A stretch of DNA of 64,000 nt from an uncultured Chitinophagaceae bacterium (GTDB lineage Bacteria > Bacteroidota > Bacteroidia > Chitinophagales > Chitinophagaceae), in assembly GCA_936908745.1 (NCBI GenBank), contig CAKZFX010000010.1:310001-374000 (forward strand), written 5' to 3'. Both the position numbers and the translations under genes were made by a program. Positions 32,452 to 38,313 of this stretch are shown one piece after another (positions within the stretch are counted from its first letter, which is position 1; every line of letters starts with the position of its first letter). Under the pieces are notes generated by a model. The model was not told where the DNA came from. It ran no database searches and saw nothing but the letters and a program-made list of their open reading frames with translations.

Positions 32452-32526
32452 TGGTTCGTAGCTCAAATGGTAAGATGCACTGCACTTTTAATGCAGGGGT
32501 TACAGGTTCGAGTCCTGTCGGGCCAA
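32452..32526 (+). tRNA. tRNA-Lys(UUU)
   Basis: Acceptor TGGTTCG/CGGGCCA with two wobble pairs, anticodon stem CTGCA/TGCAG around CTTTTAA (TTT), T-arm ACAGG, TTCGAGT, CCTGT. The 3' side of the D-stem has one extra T (GATGC instead of GAGC). Confidence 0.86.
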
Positions 32527-32529
32527 CAT

Positions 32530-32601
32530 GGATGAAAAGCTCAATGGCTGAGCAGCGGTTTGTTAAGCCGTTGGTTGAAGGTTCGAATCCTTCTTCATCC
32601 G
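32530..32601 (+). tRNA. tRNA-Asn(GUU)
   Basis: Acceptor GGATGAA/TTCATCC, D-stem GCTC/GAGC, anticodon stem GCGGT/GCCGT around TTGTTAA (GTT), T-arm GAAGG, TTCGAAT, CCTTC. Well formed, discriminator G followed by CA. A 68-base spacer without clear structure separates it from the next tRNA. Confidence 0.9.
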
Positions 32602-32669
32602 CAGTTTGTTGATGAATGAATTCGATGATGATGAAATAGTGATCCGTCAATATTCAGAACAAACAAAAT

Positions 32670-32761
32670 GGACGAATAGCTCCAATGGCAGAGCACTGCG
32701 TTGAAGCCGCAGCCGTACAGAATTCCCTGCCTGCCGGCAGGCAGGGGTCTTGTTTCGCCCA
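32670..32761 (+). tRNA. tRNA-Phe(GAA) with palindrome inserted in the T-arm
   Basis: Acceptor GGACGAA/TTCGCCC (one A-C mismatch, extendable outward), D-stem GCTC/GAGC, anticodon stem CTGCG/CGCAG with loop TTGAAGC (GAA). The T-arm starts ACAGAATTC and closes TCTTGT, but a perfect 20-base palindrome lies in the loop (32726-32745). About 20 bases longer than normal. Confidence 0.72.
32726..32745 (+). repeat. perfect 20-base palindrome inserted in tRNA-Phe T-loop
   Basis: CCTGCCTGCCGGCAGGCAGG is its own reverse complement. It is the longest copy of the element found in the tRNA-Asp gene and in the remnant, here placed just after TTC. Confidence 0.85.
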
Positions 32762-32766
32762 TACAC

Positions 32767-32838
32767 GCAAGTATGATGTAACACGCAGCATAATGGCTTC
32801 CAAACCTATTTGTCAAGGTTCGAATCCTTGTACTTGTG
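32767..32838 (+). tRNA. tRNA-Gly(UCC)-like, last of the main array
   Basis: Acceptor GCAAGTA/TACTTGT and T-arm CAAGG, TTCGAAT, CCTTG are paired; D-stem ATGT/GCAT. The anticodon arm carries TTCCAA (anticodon TCC) but has an eight-base loop and a bulged T. The D-loop AACACGCA lacks the G18-G19 pair that contacts the T-loop. It ends 22 bases before the start codon of the ykuK-like gene. Confidence 0.7.
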
Positions 32839-32860
32839 CAAAATGATTAAATGATGAACA

Positions 32861-33346
32861 ATGGAACAGGAACAACAATGGAGAAAATTCAACGGGCAGC
32901 GCATCGGGATTCCGATTGCTGAAGAAGTGAACAACGTGTTGATGCGGGAAAGAGAAACCGGGCATGAGCTGAAAGTATGTATCGGCACCGATAGTCAAGT
33001 GAAGGGAAAAATAACAGAATTCGCTACGGTTATTGTGTTTGTACGCAAAGGGAAAGGTGGATTTATGTACATCCACAACGAAACCACCCGGCAGCGGATG
33101 ACTATCAAAGAAAGAATGTTGATAGAAGTGAGCAAGAGTATTGAAGTGGCGTATGAACTATGCAACCTCTTTTCCCGGTATGCAGTAGACATGGAAGTAC
33201 ATGCCGATATCAACACAAATCCTTCTTTTAAAAGCAATGATGCGTTGAAGGAGGCCATGGGCTATATCATGGGAATGGGCTTTGCTTTCAAAGCGAAGCC
33301 GGAAGCCTTTGCCAGTTCCAGTTGCGCCAATAAAATAGTACAGTGA
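32861..33346 (+). CDS. YkuK family RNase H-fold protein (DUF458)
   Basis: This 161-residue protein matches the YkuK family of the ribonuclease H-like fold. Signatures are LKVCIGTDSQVKG (first acidic position, near residue 46), the EVHADINTNPSFKSNDALKEA segment and the terminal GFAFKAKPEAFASSSCANKIV. The family is named for B. subtilis YkuK; a nuclease activity is assumed from the fold but unproven. Its start lies 22 bases after the last tRNA, so the tRNA array and this gene probably share a transcript. The next gene follows after a conspicuous hairpin. Confidence 0.87.
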   Translation: MEQEQQWRKFNGQRIGIPIAEEVNNVLMRERETGHELKVCIGTDSQVKGKITEFATVIVFVRKGKGGFMYIHNETTRQRMTIKERMLIEVSKSIEVAYELCNLFSRYAVDMEVHADINTNPSFKSNDALKEAMGYIMGMGFAFKAKPEAFASSSCANKIVQ

Positions 33347-33393
33347 ACAAAAATTTGAACAAATAAAAAAATAACATGCTGACTCTTGTAATG

Positions 33394-33439
33394 AAATAGT
33401 AAGCGTATTGATAGCGAATCACAATACTCTTTACTATTT
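33394..33439 (+). promoter_or_regulatory. two-segment hairpin before the AAA ATPase gene
   Basis: AAATAGTAA (33394-33402) pairs with TTACTATTT (33431-33439) and, inside it, GTATTG (33405-33410) pairs with CAATAC (33422-33427) around an 11-base loop. It ends 11 bases before the start codon. It could be an RNA processing site or could control translation of the ATPase. Confidence 0.6.
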
Positions 33440-33450
33440 AAAAATAAAAA

Positions 33451-34527
33451 ATGGACAATTTATATAACCAGAAAGTTATCAATGTGAATACGGTGTTTAG
33501 TGACGATTTCCTGGATGCAAAAATGTTGTACCTGTATTGTTTTAATGTGCTGCCAAGCCGTAATTATATCGGCCGTATTAATGGCGAAAAAGCATTCAGG
33601 ACTATTAAGGAAAAAATGGCATCTAAAATTGTGGCTGAACATACTTATCGATGGTATCGGCTGGAAAAAAAGAAATACGAGTTTGATAAAACGGTGCTGA
33701 TACTGGATAATCAATGCCTGCTGGAATTTGATGAAAACTATTGTGAGATTTATCATAATGGCAAAGCAAATGATTTGATCAAAGAAGTGACGGGGATCGC
33801 TTACCAATTTAAAGGAAGAACAAAGCGGCAGCCCCGCGAGATCAACCTTATAGTACAGGGACGAAGTTCTTTATACCTGAGCTCAATGGAAATAAAGAAA
33901 ACAAAGCTGGACCTTGCTCTTTTTTACGAGGATGATTTCAAAGAAACAGATGAAATCATTCGTAAGCGACTGGGACAAAAGGAAGACAAAGGCATCGTGT
34001 TATTACACGGTCTTCCGGGAACGGGTAAAACAACCTACCTGCGTCATCTGGTGGCAAAGATCAAAAAACGGGTATTGTTTGTATCTCCATCGGTGGCAGG
34101 CAACCTGATGAACCCGGAATTTATCGAACTGCTGATCAGCAACCCGAATACGGTGCTGGTGATTGAAGATGCGGAGAACATCATCATGGACAGGAAATAT
34201 AACAACAGTTCATCGGTTTCAAACTTGTTGAACATTTCCGATGGATTGCTTGCAGACTTCCTGAATGTGCAATTGATATGCACATTCAATAGTTCGGTGG
34301 CCATGATTGATAGTGCCCTGATACGAAAAGGAAGATTGATCGCCAAATATGAGTTTGGTAAGTTAAGTGTTGAAAAAGCCCAACGTTTATCTGCTCATTT
34401 CGGTTACCAAAAGGTAATTGATCAGCCAATGACAATAGCTGAGATTGCCAATCCGAATGAAAAAGAACAAACAATAAAAAGGACAGAAGTGGTTGGTTTC
34501 CGACGCCAGGCTGAATTGATGAACTAA
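33451..34527 (+). CDS. AAA+ ATPase (BCS1-like)
   Basis: 358 residues. The N-terminal 180 residues form a domain I do not recognise. The C-terminal AAA module has Walker A GLPGTGKTTY (near residue 190), Walker B NTVLVIEDAEN (near 233), a sensor-like ICTFNSS stretch and the arginine-finger region ALIRKGRLIAKYEF that is typical of BCS1/CDC48-type AAA proteins. No membrane helix is present. Lying between ykuK-like and SPFH/rtcB genes, it may remodel an RNP or a membrane-bound SPFH assembly; that role is inferred from context only. Confidence 0.87.
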   Translation: MDNLYNQKVINVNTVFSDDFLDAKMLYLYCFNVLPSRNYIGRINGEKAFRTIKEKMASKIVAEHTYRWYRLEKKKYEFDKTVLILDNQCLLEFDENYCEIYHNGKANDLIKEVTGIAYQFKGRTKRQPREINLIVQGRSSLYLSSMEIKKTKLDLALFYEDDFKETDEIIRKRLGQKEDKGIVLLHGLPGTGKTTYLRHLVAKIKKRVLFVSPSVAGNLMNPEFIELLISNPNTVLVIEDAENIIMDRKYNNSSSVSNLLNISDGLLADFLNVQLICTFNSSVAMIDSALIRKGRLIAKYEFGKLSVEKAQRLSAHFGYQKVIDQPMTIAEIANPNEKEQTIKRTEVVGFRRQAELMN

Positions 34528-34542
34528 GTTCTTGACATAATT

Positions 34543-34995
34543 GCAGGTTCGCCTGCGAAAGAAGGTATATGCAATGAGACTATGTTTCAAAGAAGCATAA
34601 CGGTGCAGGAGTAGTAATTACCTGTATGCTGTTCTCAAAGCTGTATCGCCATGCGTGTGGGTTCGAATCCCACTTGGGCCGGGATGGCCCAATAGCTCAA
34701 ATGGTTAGAGTACAGGACTGTTAATCCTGCCTTCACAGGCAAAGAAGCACATCGCTTCTATAAAAATGATGGCAAACTAAAGCTGGGTTATACCGGCTGG
34801 TGATTGAGCATTTGGTTCTAATGAATACAACTTAATCACAGCCTGGAAATAACCTGCGGATGAGATACAGTAAGGGACATTATTGCACTTCGGTAATAAT
34901 AGTTTTTGGATAAGTCCTTAAGCAAGGTATTGCGGAACTGTTTTGACGAAACTTATTAAGTCTTCATCCCCGTTGTGGACAGGTGGCTGGTAGGG
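34543..34995 (+). ncRNA. highly structured non-coding stretch between AAA and SPFH genes
   Basis: This 514-base gap (34528-35041) has no supportable ORF but many local hairpins: GCAGG/CCTGC with TTCG loop (34543-34556); AGCATA/TATGCT with inner CAGG/CCTG (34593-34629); AGAAGC/GCTTCT (34743-34759); a 13-bp bulged helix joining 34795-34808 to 34831-34843; an 8-bp hairpin at 34879-34900; and ATAAGT/ACTTAT (34910-34956). It contains the permuted tRNA-like element at 34657-34739. The density of stems suggests one or more functional RNAs, possibly substrates or regulators of the RtcB system. Ends are uncertain. Confidence 0.5.
34657..34739 (+). tRNA. permuted tRNA-Asn(GUU)-like element
   Basis: A T-arm GTGGG, TTCGAAT, CCCAC (34657-34673) followed by TTGGGCC (34674-34680) comes first. 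After GGGAT, the exact complement GGCCCAA (34686-34692) begins a 5' tRNA half: T8 A9, D-stem GCTC/GAGT, anticodon stem CAGGA/TCCTG with CTGTTAA (GTT). The second half stops after ACAGG with no T-loop. Order 3' half then 5' half is that of a circularly permuted tRNA; two truncated neighbours from a tandem duplication would look the same. Confidence 0.6.
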
Positions 34996-35041
34996 CCCGG
35001 CTTTATTAAACAAGATTGAAAATTTGTAAAATAAAAGAAAG

Positions 35042-36139
35042 ATGAAAAAAGTAAAAGTGAACGAATGGCAAGCAGGCCTTGTGTTCAAAAACGACGGTTA
35101 CAAAAGGATGCTGGAAGCTGGTACTTACTGGTTCTGGAAAGGTGAAGATGTCTATGTATATGATATAACCAGGCCATTTGTGGCGCCGGTAGAGTTGAAT
35201 ATACTATTGCAGGATAAGCAACTGGCTGACCGCCTGATCGTGGTGGAAGTAAAAGATAATGAGATTGCTTTGCAGTACGAGAACGGTTTATTCAAAACTG
35301 TATTAACTGCTGGCCGTTACACTTTCTGGAAATCTGTGATCAATTATGATTTTTTCAAAGAAGATATCAGCCAGATCGAGATTACTGACACCATTGATCG
35401 TGGTTTGCTGACTAAAGCGCCATTGAATGCATGGGTGCGTTCGTTGGAAGTACAGAGCTACGAAAAAGCAGTATTGTTCATTGATGATAAATTTGTCAAA
35501 CTGCTGGACGCCGGTATTTACTACTGGTGGAGGAACAGCACTGTTGTTCACATTGCAAGGGTAGATATCCGCCAGCAACAATTAGAGATCAATGGGCAGG
35601 AAATCCTGACCAAAGACAAAGCGGCTTTACGTATCAACGCATGGGCGCAATACAAAGTGGCGGACATTGAAAAAGCGATATTGGAAAACAAAGAATACGA
35701 TCAGCAACTGTACGTTGCTTTCCAGTTGGCATTGCGTGAATACATTACAGGCTTTAGCTTTGATGAATTGCTGGAAAAGAAAGACGCAATTGCGCCTTTT
35801 GTTTTGCAACAAGTAAAAGAAAAGGCCGCAGCATTGGGTGTTGAGGTGAATGGTTTTGGTATCCGTGATATCATCTTACCGGGTGATGTAAAAGAGATCA
35901 TGAACCAGGTGTTGGTGGCAGAAAAGAAAGCGCAAGCCAATACTATTATGCGTCGTGAAGAAACTGCCAGCACCCGTAGCTTGCTGAATACTGCTAAGCT
36001 GATGGAGGAAAATGCAATGCTGTGGAAATTGAAGGAAATGGAATACGTGGAAAAAATTGCAGAGAAGATCAGCAACATCAGTGTCAATGGCAACGGGGAT
36101 TTAATCGGGCAGTTGAAACAGATATTTATGTCAAAGTAA
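35042..36139 (+). CDS. SPFH/band-7 (slipin-like) protein
   Basis: 365 residues. Before the SPFH domain there are three related segments with a G-x-Y-x-[FW]-W motif (GTYWFWKG near 28, GRYTFWK near 94, GIYYWWRN near 160), each following a short strand-rich unit. The SPFH core runs from about 165 to 300 (AALRINAWAQYKV, FQLALREYITGFSFDELL, YGI-like VEVNGFGIRDIILPGDVKEIM), with a helical tail. No membrane segment is seen, so any membrane contact must be indirect. It starts a few bases after the structured region and ends 49 bases before rtcB; SPFH proteins form ring assemblies and may scaffold the ligase. Confidence 0.88.
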   Translation: MKKVKVNEWQAGLVFKNDGYKRMLEAGTYWFWKGEDVYVYDITRPFVAPVELNILLQDKQLADRLIVVEVKDNEIALQYENGLFKTVLTAGRYTFWKSVINYDFFKEDISQIEITDTIDRGLLTKAPLNAWVRSLEVQSYEKAVLFIDDKFVKLLDAGIYYWWRNSTVVHIARVDIRQQQLEINGQEILTKDKAALRINAWAQYKVADIEKAILENKEYDQQLYVAFQLALREYITGFSFDELLEKKDAIAPFVLQQVKEKAAALGVEVNGFGIRDIILPGDVKEIMNQVLVAEKKAQANTIMRREETASTRSLLNTAKLMEENAMLWKLKEMEYVEKIAEKISNISVNGNGDLIGQLKQIFMSK

Positions 36140-36188
36140 AAAACAATACTGGTTGCGAGAATCGCAGCCAGTATTTTAAAACGATTAT

Positions 36189-37640
36189 ATGTCGAAATTG
36201 AAATTAACAGGAAAAGAACTAAGAGAAATTGGTTACCCGGAAGGACCGGTGATCAGCATTGCGATGAATGTCATGCAAAAGAACTTTAAACATGAGCCGA
36301 AAGAAGAGGCATTGGAAATACTGAAACGCATTTTGGAAAAACCGGAAGCATTTAAAGATGATGAACGTGTTTCTTTAATTGCCGACCAGTTGATCCCAAA
36401 GCCTGATTCAAATGGCGAAACCATTTCACTGAACCAAACCGGTATTCAATTCAATGTGTTTGGGCAAGAGCATATTGAAGAAGGAGCCATGCACCAGATG
36501 TACCAGGCAGCTAAGCTGCCGGTAAGTGTGGCGGGAGCGTTGATGCCGGATGCGCATAGCGGTTATGGTTTGCCGATTGGTGGTGTACTGGCAACTGACA
36601 ACGCCGTTATTCCTTATGGTGTAGGTGTGGATATTGGTTGCCGTATGGCGCTGAGCTTATTTGATATCAATCCAAAAGATTTGGTGGACCGTGAATCTTT
36701 TTTCGCAAGAGAACTGGGTGAAGCCACTTTATTCGGAAGCGGCGCACAATTTGATCGTGCAGCTAACCATGAAATAATGGAAAATGAATTGTTTCATCAA
36801 TTGCCATTGCTGAAAAACCTGCATGGGCGTGCGTGGAAACAACTGGGAACATCCGGTTCGGGCAATCACTTTGCAGAATTTGGTGTAGTGGAAATAACCG
36901 AAAAAGATGAAGTGCTGGGTGTGGAAGCCGGACACTATGTTGGTTTCCTGACTCACTCGGGTTCAAGAGCATTGGGAGCCAATATTGCTAATCATTATAC
37001 CAAACTGGCGATCAGTAAAAGGCGTTTGCCAAATGAAGCAAAAAACTTAGCGTGGCTGAATTTGAATGAACAAGAAGGAATGGAATACTGGCTGGCGATG
37101 AACCTTGCAGGTGACTATGCTGCTGCCTGTCATCATGTGATCCATGCAAAAATTGCAAAGCAATTGGGCCGTCGTCCGTTGAAGATGGTGGAAAATCATC
37201 ACAACTTTGCATGGAAAGAAAACTGGGAAGGAAGAGAAGTGATCGTTCATCGTAAAGGTGCTACTCCCGCTGGTAAAAATGTGCTGGGTATTATCCCGGG
37301 ATCCATGACCGCTGATGGATTTATTGTAAAAGGAAAAGGTGAGTCGGCTGCCGTTAACTCTGCCTCTCATGGAGCCGGTAGAAAAATGAGCCGTACCCGT
37401 GCCATTGAATCTGTTACCGATAAACAATTCAAAGACGAACTGAAAAAGTTTGGTGTGAAATTGCTGGGTGGCGGATTGGATGAATCGCCTTTTGCTTACA
37501 AAGACATCCATGTAGTGATGCAATCACAAAAAGCATTGGTAGATGTAGTCGGAAAGTTTACGCCTAAAATTGTAAAAATGGATGGCGCTAAACATAAAAG
37601 CTGGGGACGGAAAGGAAGGAATGAAGTAACAGGTGAATAG
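36189..37640 (+). CDS. rtcB: RNA ligase RtcB
   Basis: This 483-residue GTP- and Mn-dependent ligase joins 2',3'-cyclic phosphate (or 3'-phosphate) and 5'-OH RNA ends, as made by anticodon nucleases and tRNA splicing. Active-site blocks are all present: VGVDIGCRMALS (metal-binding Cys), GSGNHFAEFG (His), LTHSGSRALG (His), EVIVHRKGATPA (His) and the guanylylated His in SHGAGRKMSR (near residue 400). Length is typical for bacterial RtcB. No archease, rtcA or sigma-54 RtcR gene is seen here. A strong terminator follows, so it closes the operon that includes the tRNA array. Confidence 0.95.
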   Translation: MSKLKLTGKELREIGYPEGPVISIAMNVMQKNFKHEPKEEALEILKRILEKPEAFKDDERVSLIADQLIPKPDSNGETISLNQTGIQFNVFGQEHIEEGAMHQMYQAAKLPVSVAGALMPDAHSGYGLPIGGVLATDNAVIPYGVGVDIGCRMALSLFDINPKDLVDRESFFARELGEATLFGSGAQFDRAANHEIMENELFHQLPLLKNLHGRAWKQLGTSGSGNHFAEFGVVEITEKDEVLGVEAGHYVGFLTHSGSRALGANIANHYTKLAISKRRLPNEAKNLAWLNLNEQEGMEYWLAMNLAGDYAAACHHVIHAKIAKQLGRRPLKMVENHHNFAWKENWEGREVIVHRKGATPAGKNVLGIIPGSMTADGFIVKGKGESAAVNSASHGAGRKMSRTRAIESVTDKQFKDELKKFGVKLLGGGLDESPFAYKDIHVVMQSQKALVDVVGKFTPKIVKMDGAKHKSWGRKGRNEVTGE

Positions 37641-37650
37641 TCCAAAAGAA

Positions 37651-37686
37651 AAAAGGGGAGTATCCAAGGATACTCTCCCTTTTTTA
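37651..37686 (+). terminator. Rho-independent terminator after rtcB
   Basis: GGGGAGTATCC and GGATACTCTCCC form a long stem with a two-base loop and one bulge, flanked by A run and T run (CCCTTTTTTA). It closes the RNA-repair operon. Confidence 0.88.
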
Positions 37687-37739
37687 CCCAAAAAGCTACT
37701 TCGGTGATTTGTAAAAATGACGGGGATAAATAAAAAAGA

Positions 37740-37773
37740 CAATCCCGGAAAAACGGGATTTTTCCGGGGATTG
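37740..37773. terminator. second strong hairpin, possibly for the - strand gene
   Basis: CAATCCCGGAAAAA (37740-37753) pairs with TTTTTCCGGGGATTG with a single bulged base. It lies 26 bases after the end of the - strand META gene and can end transcription from that side. Confidence 0.7.
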
Positions 37774-37798
37774 ACCAGGATTAATTAACCAGCGGAAA

Positions 37799-38218
37799 TT
37801 ATTCAGCATCAAATTCGAGCAACAGATCATTGCCATTATACAATTTCAGCGTTTTTCCTGCTATTTTATATTGCGTTACTTTTTCCAGTCCACCAAGAAA
37901 TTTATCTTCTACTTGCTGCACAGCTTCGCAATACATTTTAGTAGAAAAAACATTACTGAACTTTACTTCGTTGCCATTTACAGCGGCATTGCTGCCAAAG
38001 CTGTTGCAACTGCCATTACCGCCTGCACTTCCTTTGGCAGCGTCAAAGCGGATAAAGGCTTTTGTGTTTACATTCTCTACGGTTGATCCCATATGGATTT
38101 TTTTCAACAACCATTTTGTTTCATATAAAGCTGTGGAAGAAGTCGCTACGTTTTTAGCAGTGCTGCAGGCCGACAGGAATAACAAGCCGGTTATTACAAG
38201 CGTTAATAATTTTTTCAT
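37799..38218 (-). CDS. META/HslJ-like lipoprotein
   Basis: 139 residues. Signal peptide MKKLLTLVITGLLFLSAC with lipobox (LSAC, Cys 18). The mature part is a META domain: TKWLLKKI, FIRFDAAKGSAGGNGSCNSFGSNAAVNGNEVKFSNVFSTKMYCEA in the expected order, ending with a LYNGNDLLLEFDAE strand. META proteins are exported or lipid-anchored, linked in E. coli (HslJ) to heat shock and novobiocin resistance. It is a single gene flanked by hairpins. Confidence 0.85.
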   Translation of the reverse strand: MKKLLTLVITGLLFLSACSTAKNVATSSTALYETKWLLKKIHMGSTVENVNTKAFIRFDAAKGSAGGNGSCNSFGSNAAVNGNEVKFSNVFSTKMYCEAVQQVEDKFLGGLEKVTQYKIAGKTLKLYNGNDLLLEFDAE

Positions 38219-38270
38219 GTGTATGTTTTTTATTCATCAAACAGATGCAAAAACAATACACAATACATCA

Positions 38271-38288
38271 GATTAGAGGGCTCTAATC
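38271..38288. repeat. 18-base inverted repeat between META and DUF5009 genes
   Basis: GATTAGAG, two bases, CTCTAATC. On the - strand no T run follows, so it is as likely an operator for the META gene as a terminator for the upstream gene. Confidence 0.45.
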
Positions 38289-38313
38289 CTTTAAAAAAAT
38301 GTTAAGTGATCAG

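Noticed and set aside
32612..32704. A 30-codon frame in the spacer between tRNA-Asn and tRNA-Phe
   Set aside because: It runs into the tRNA-Phe gene, has no family resemblance and its length is within chance.
31601..32816. Several - strand reading frames of 60-80 codons across the tRNA array
   Set aside because: They contain the translated antisense of tRNA arms (for example RIRTCNL or GFEPSTNGLTNRCSAIEL), a known artefact of tRNA genes, and lack conserved domains.
34696..34803. An open stretch ending GKLKLGYTGW in the structured region, resembling a protein end
   Set aside because: It has no start codon, begins inside the tRNA-like half and overlaps several hairpins; treated as non-coding.
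34657..34995. Possible two-piece tmRNA
   Set aside because: The tRNA-like half has a normal anticodon arm with GTT, and no tag reading frame or ssrA-type acceptor with Ala identity is seen.
30929..35041. Prophage or integrative element carrying the tRNA array
   Set aside because: No integrase, phage structural gene, direct-repeat attachment sites or clear base-composition shift is visible.
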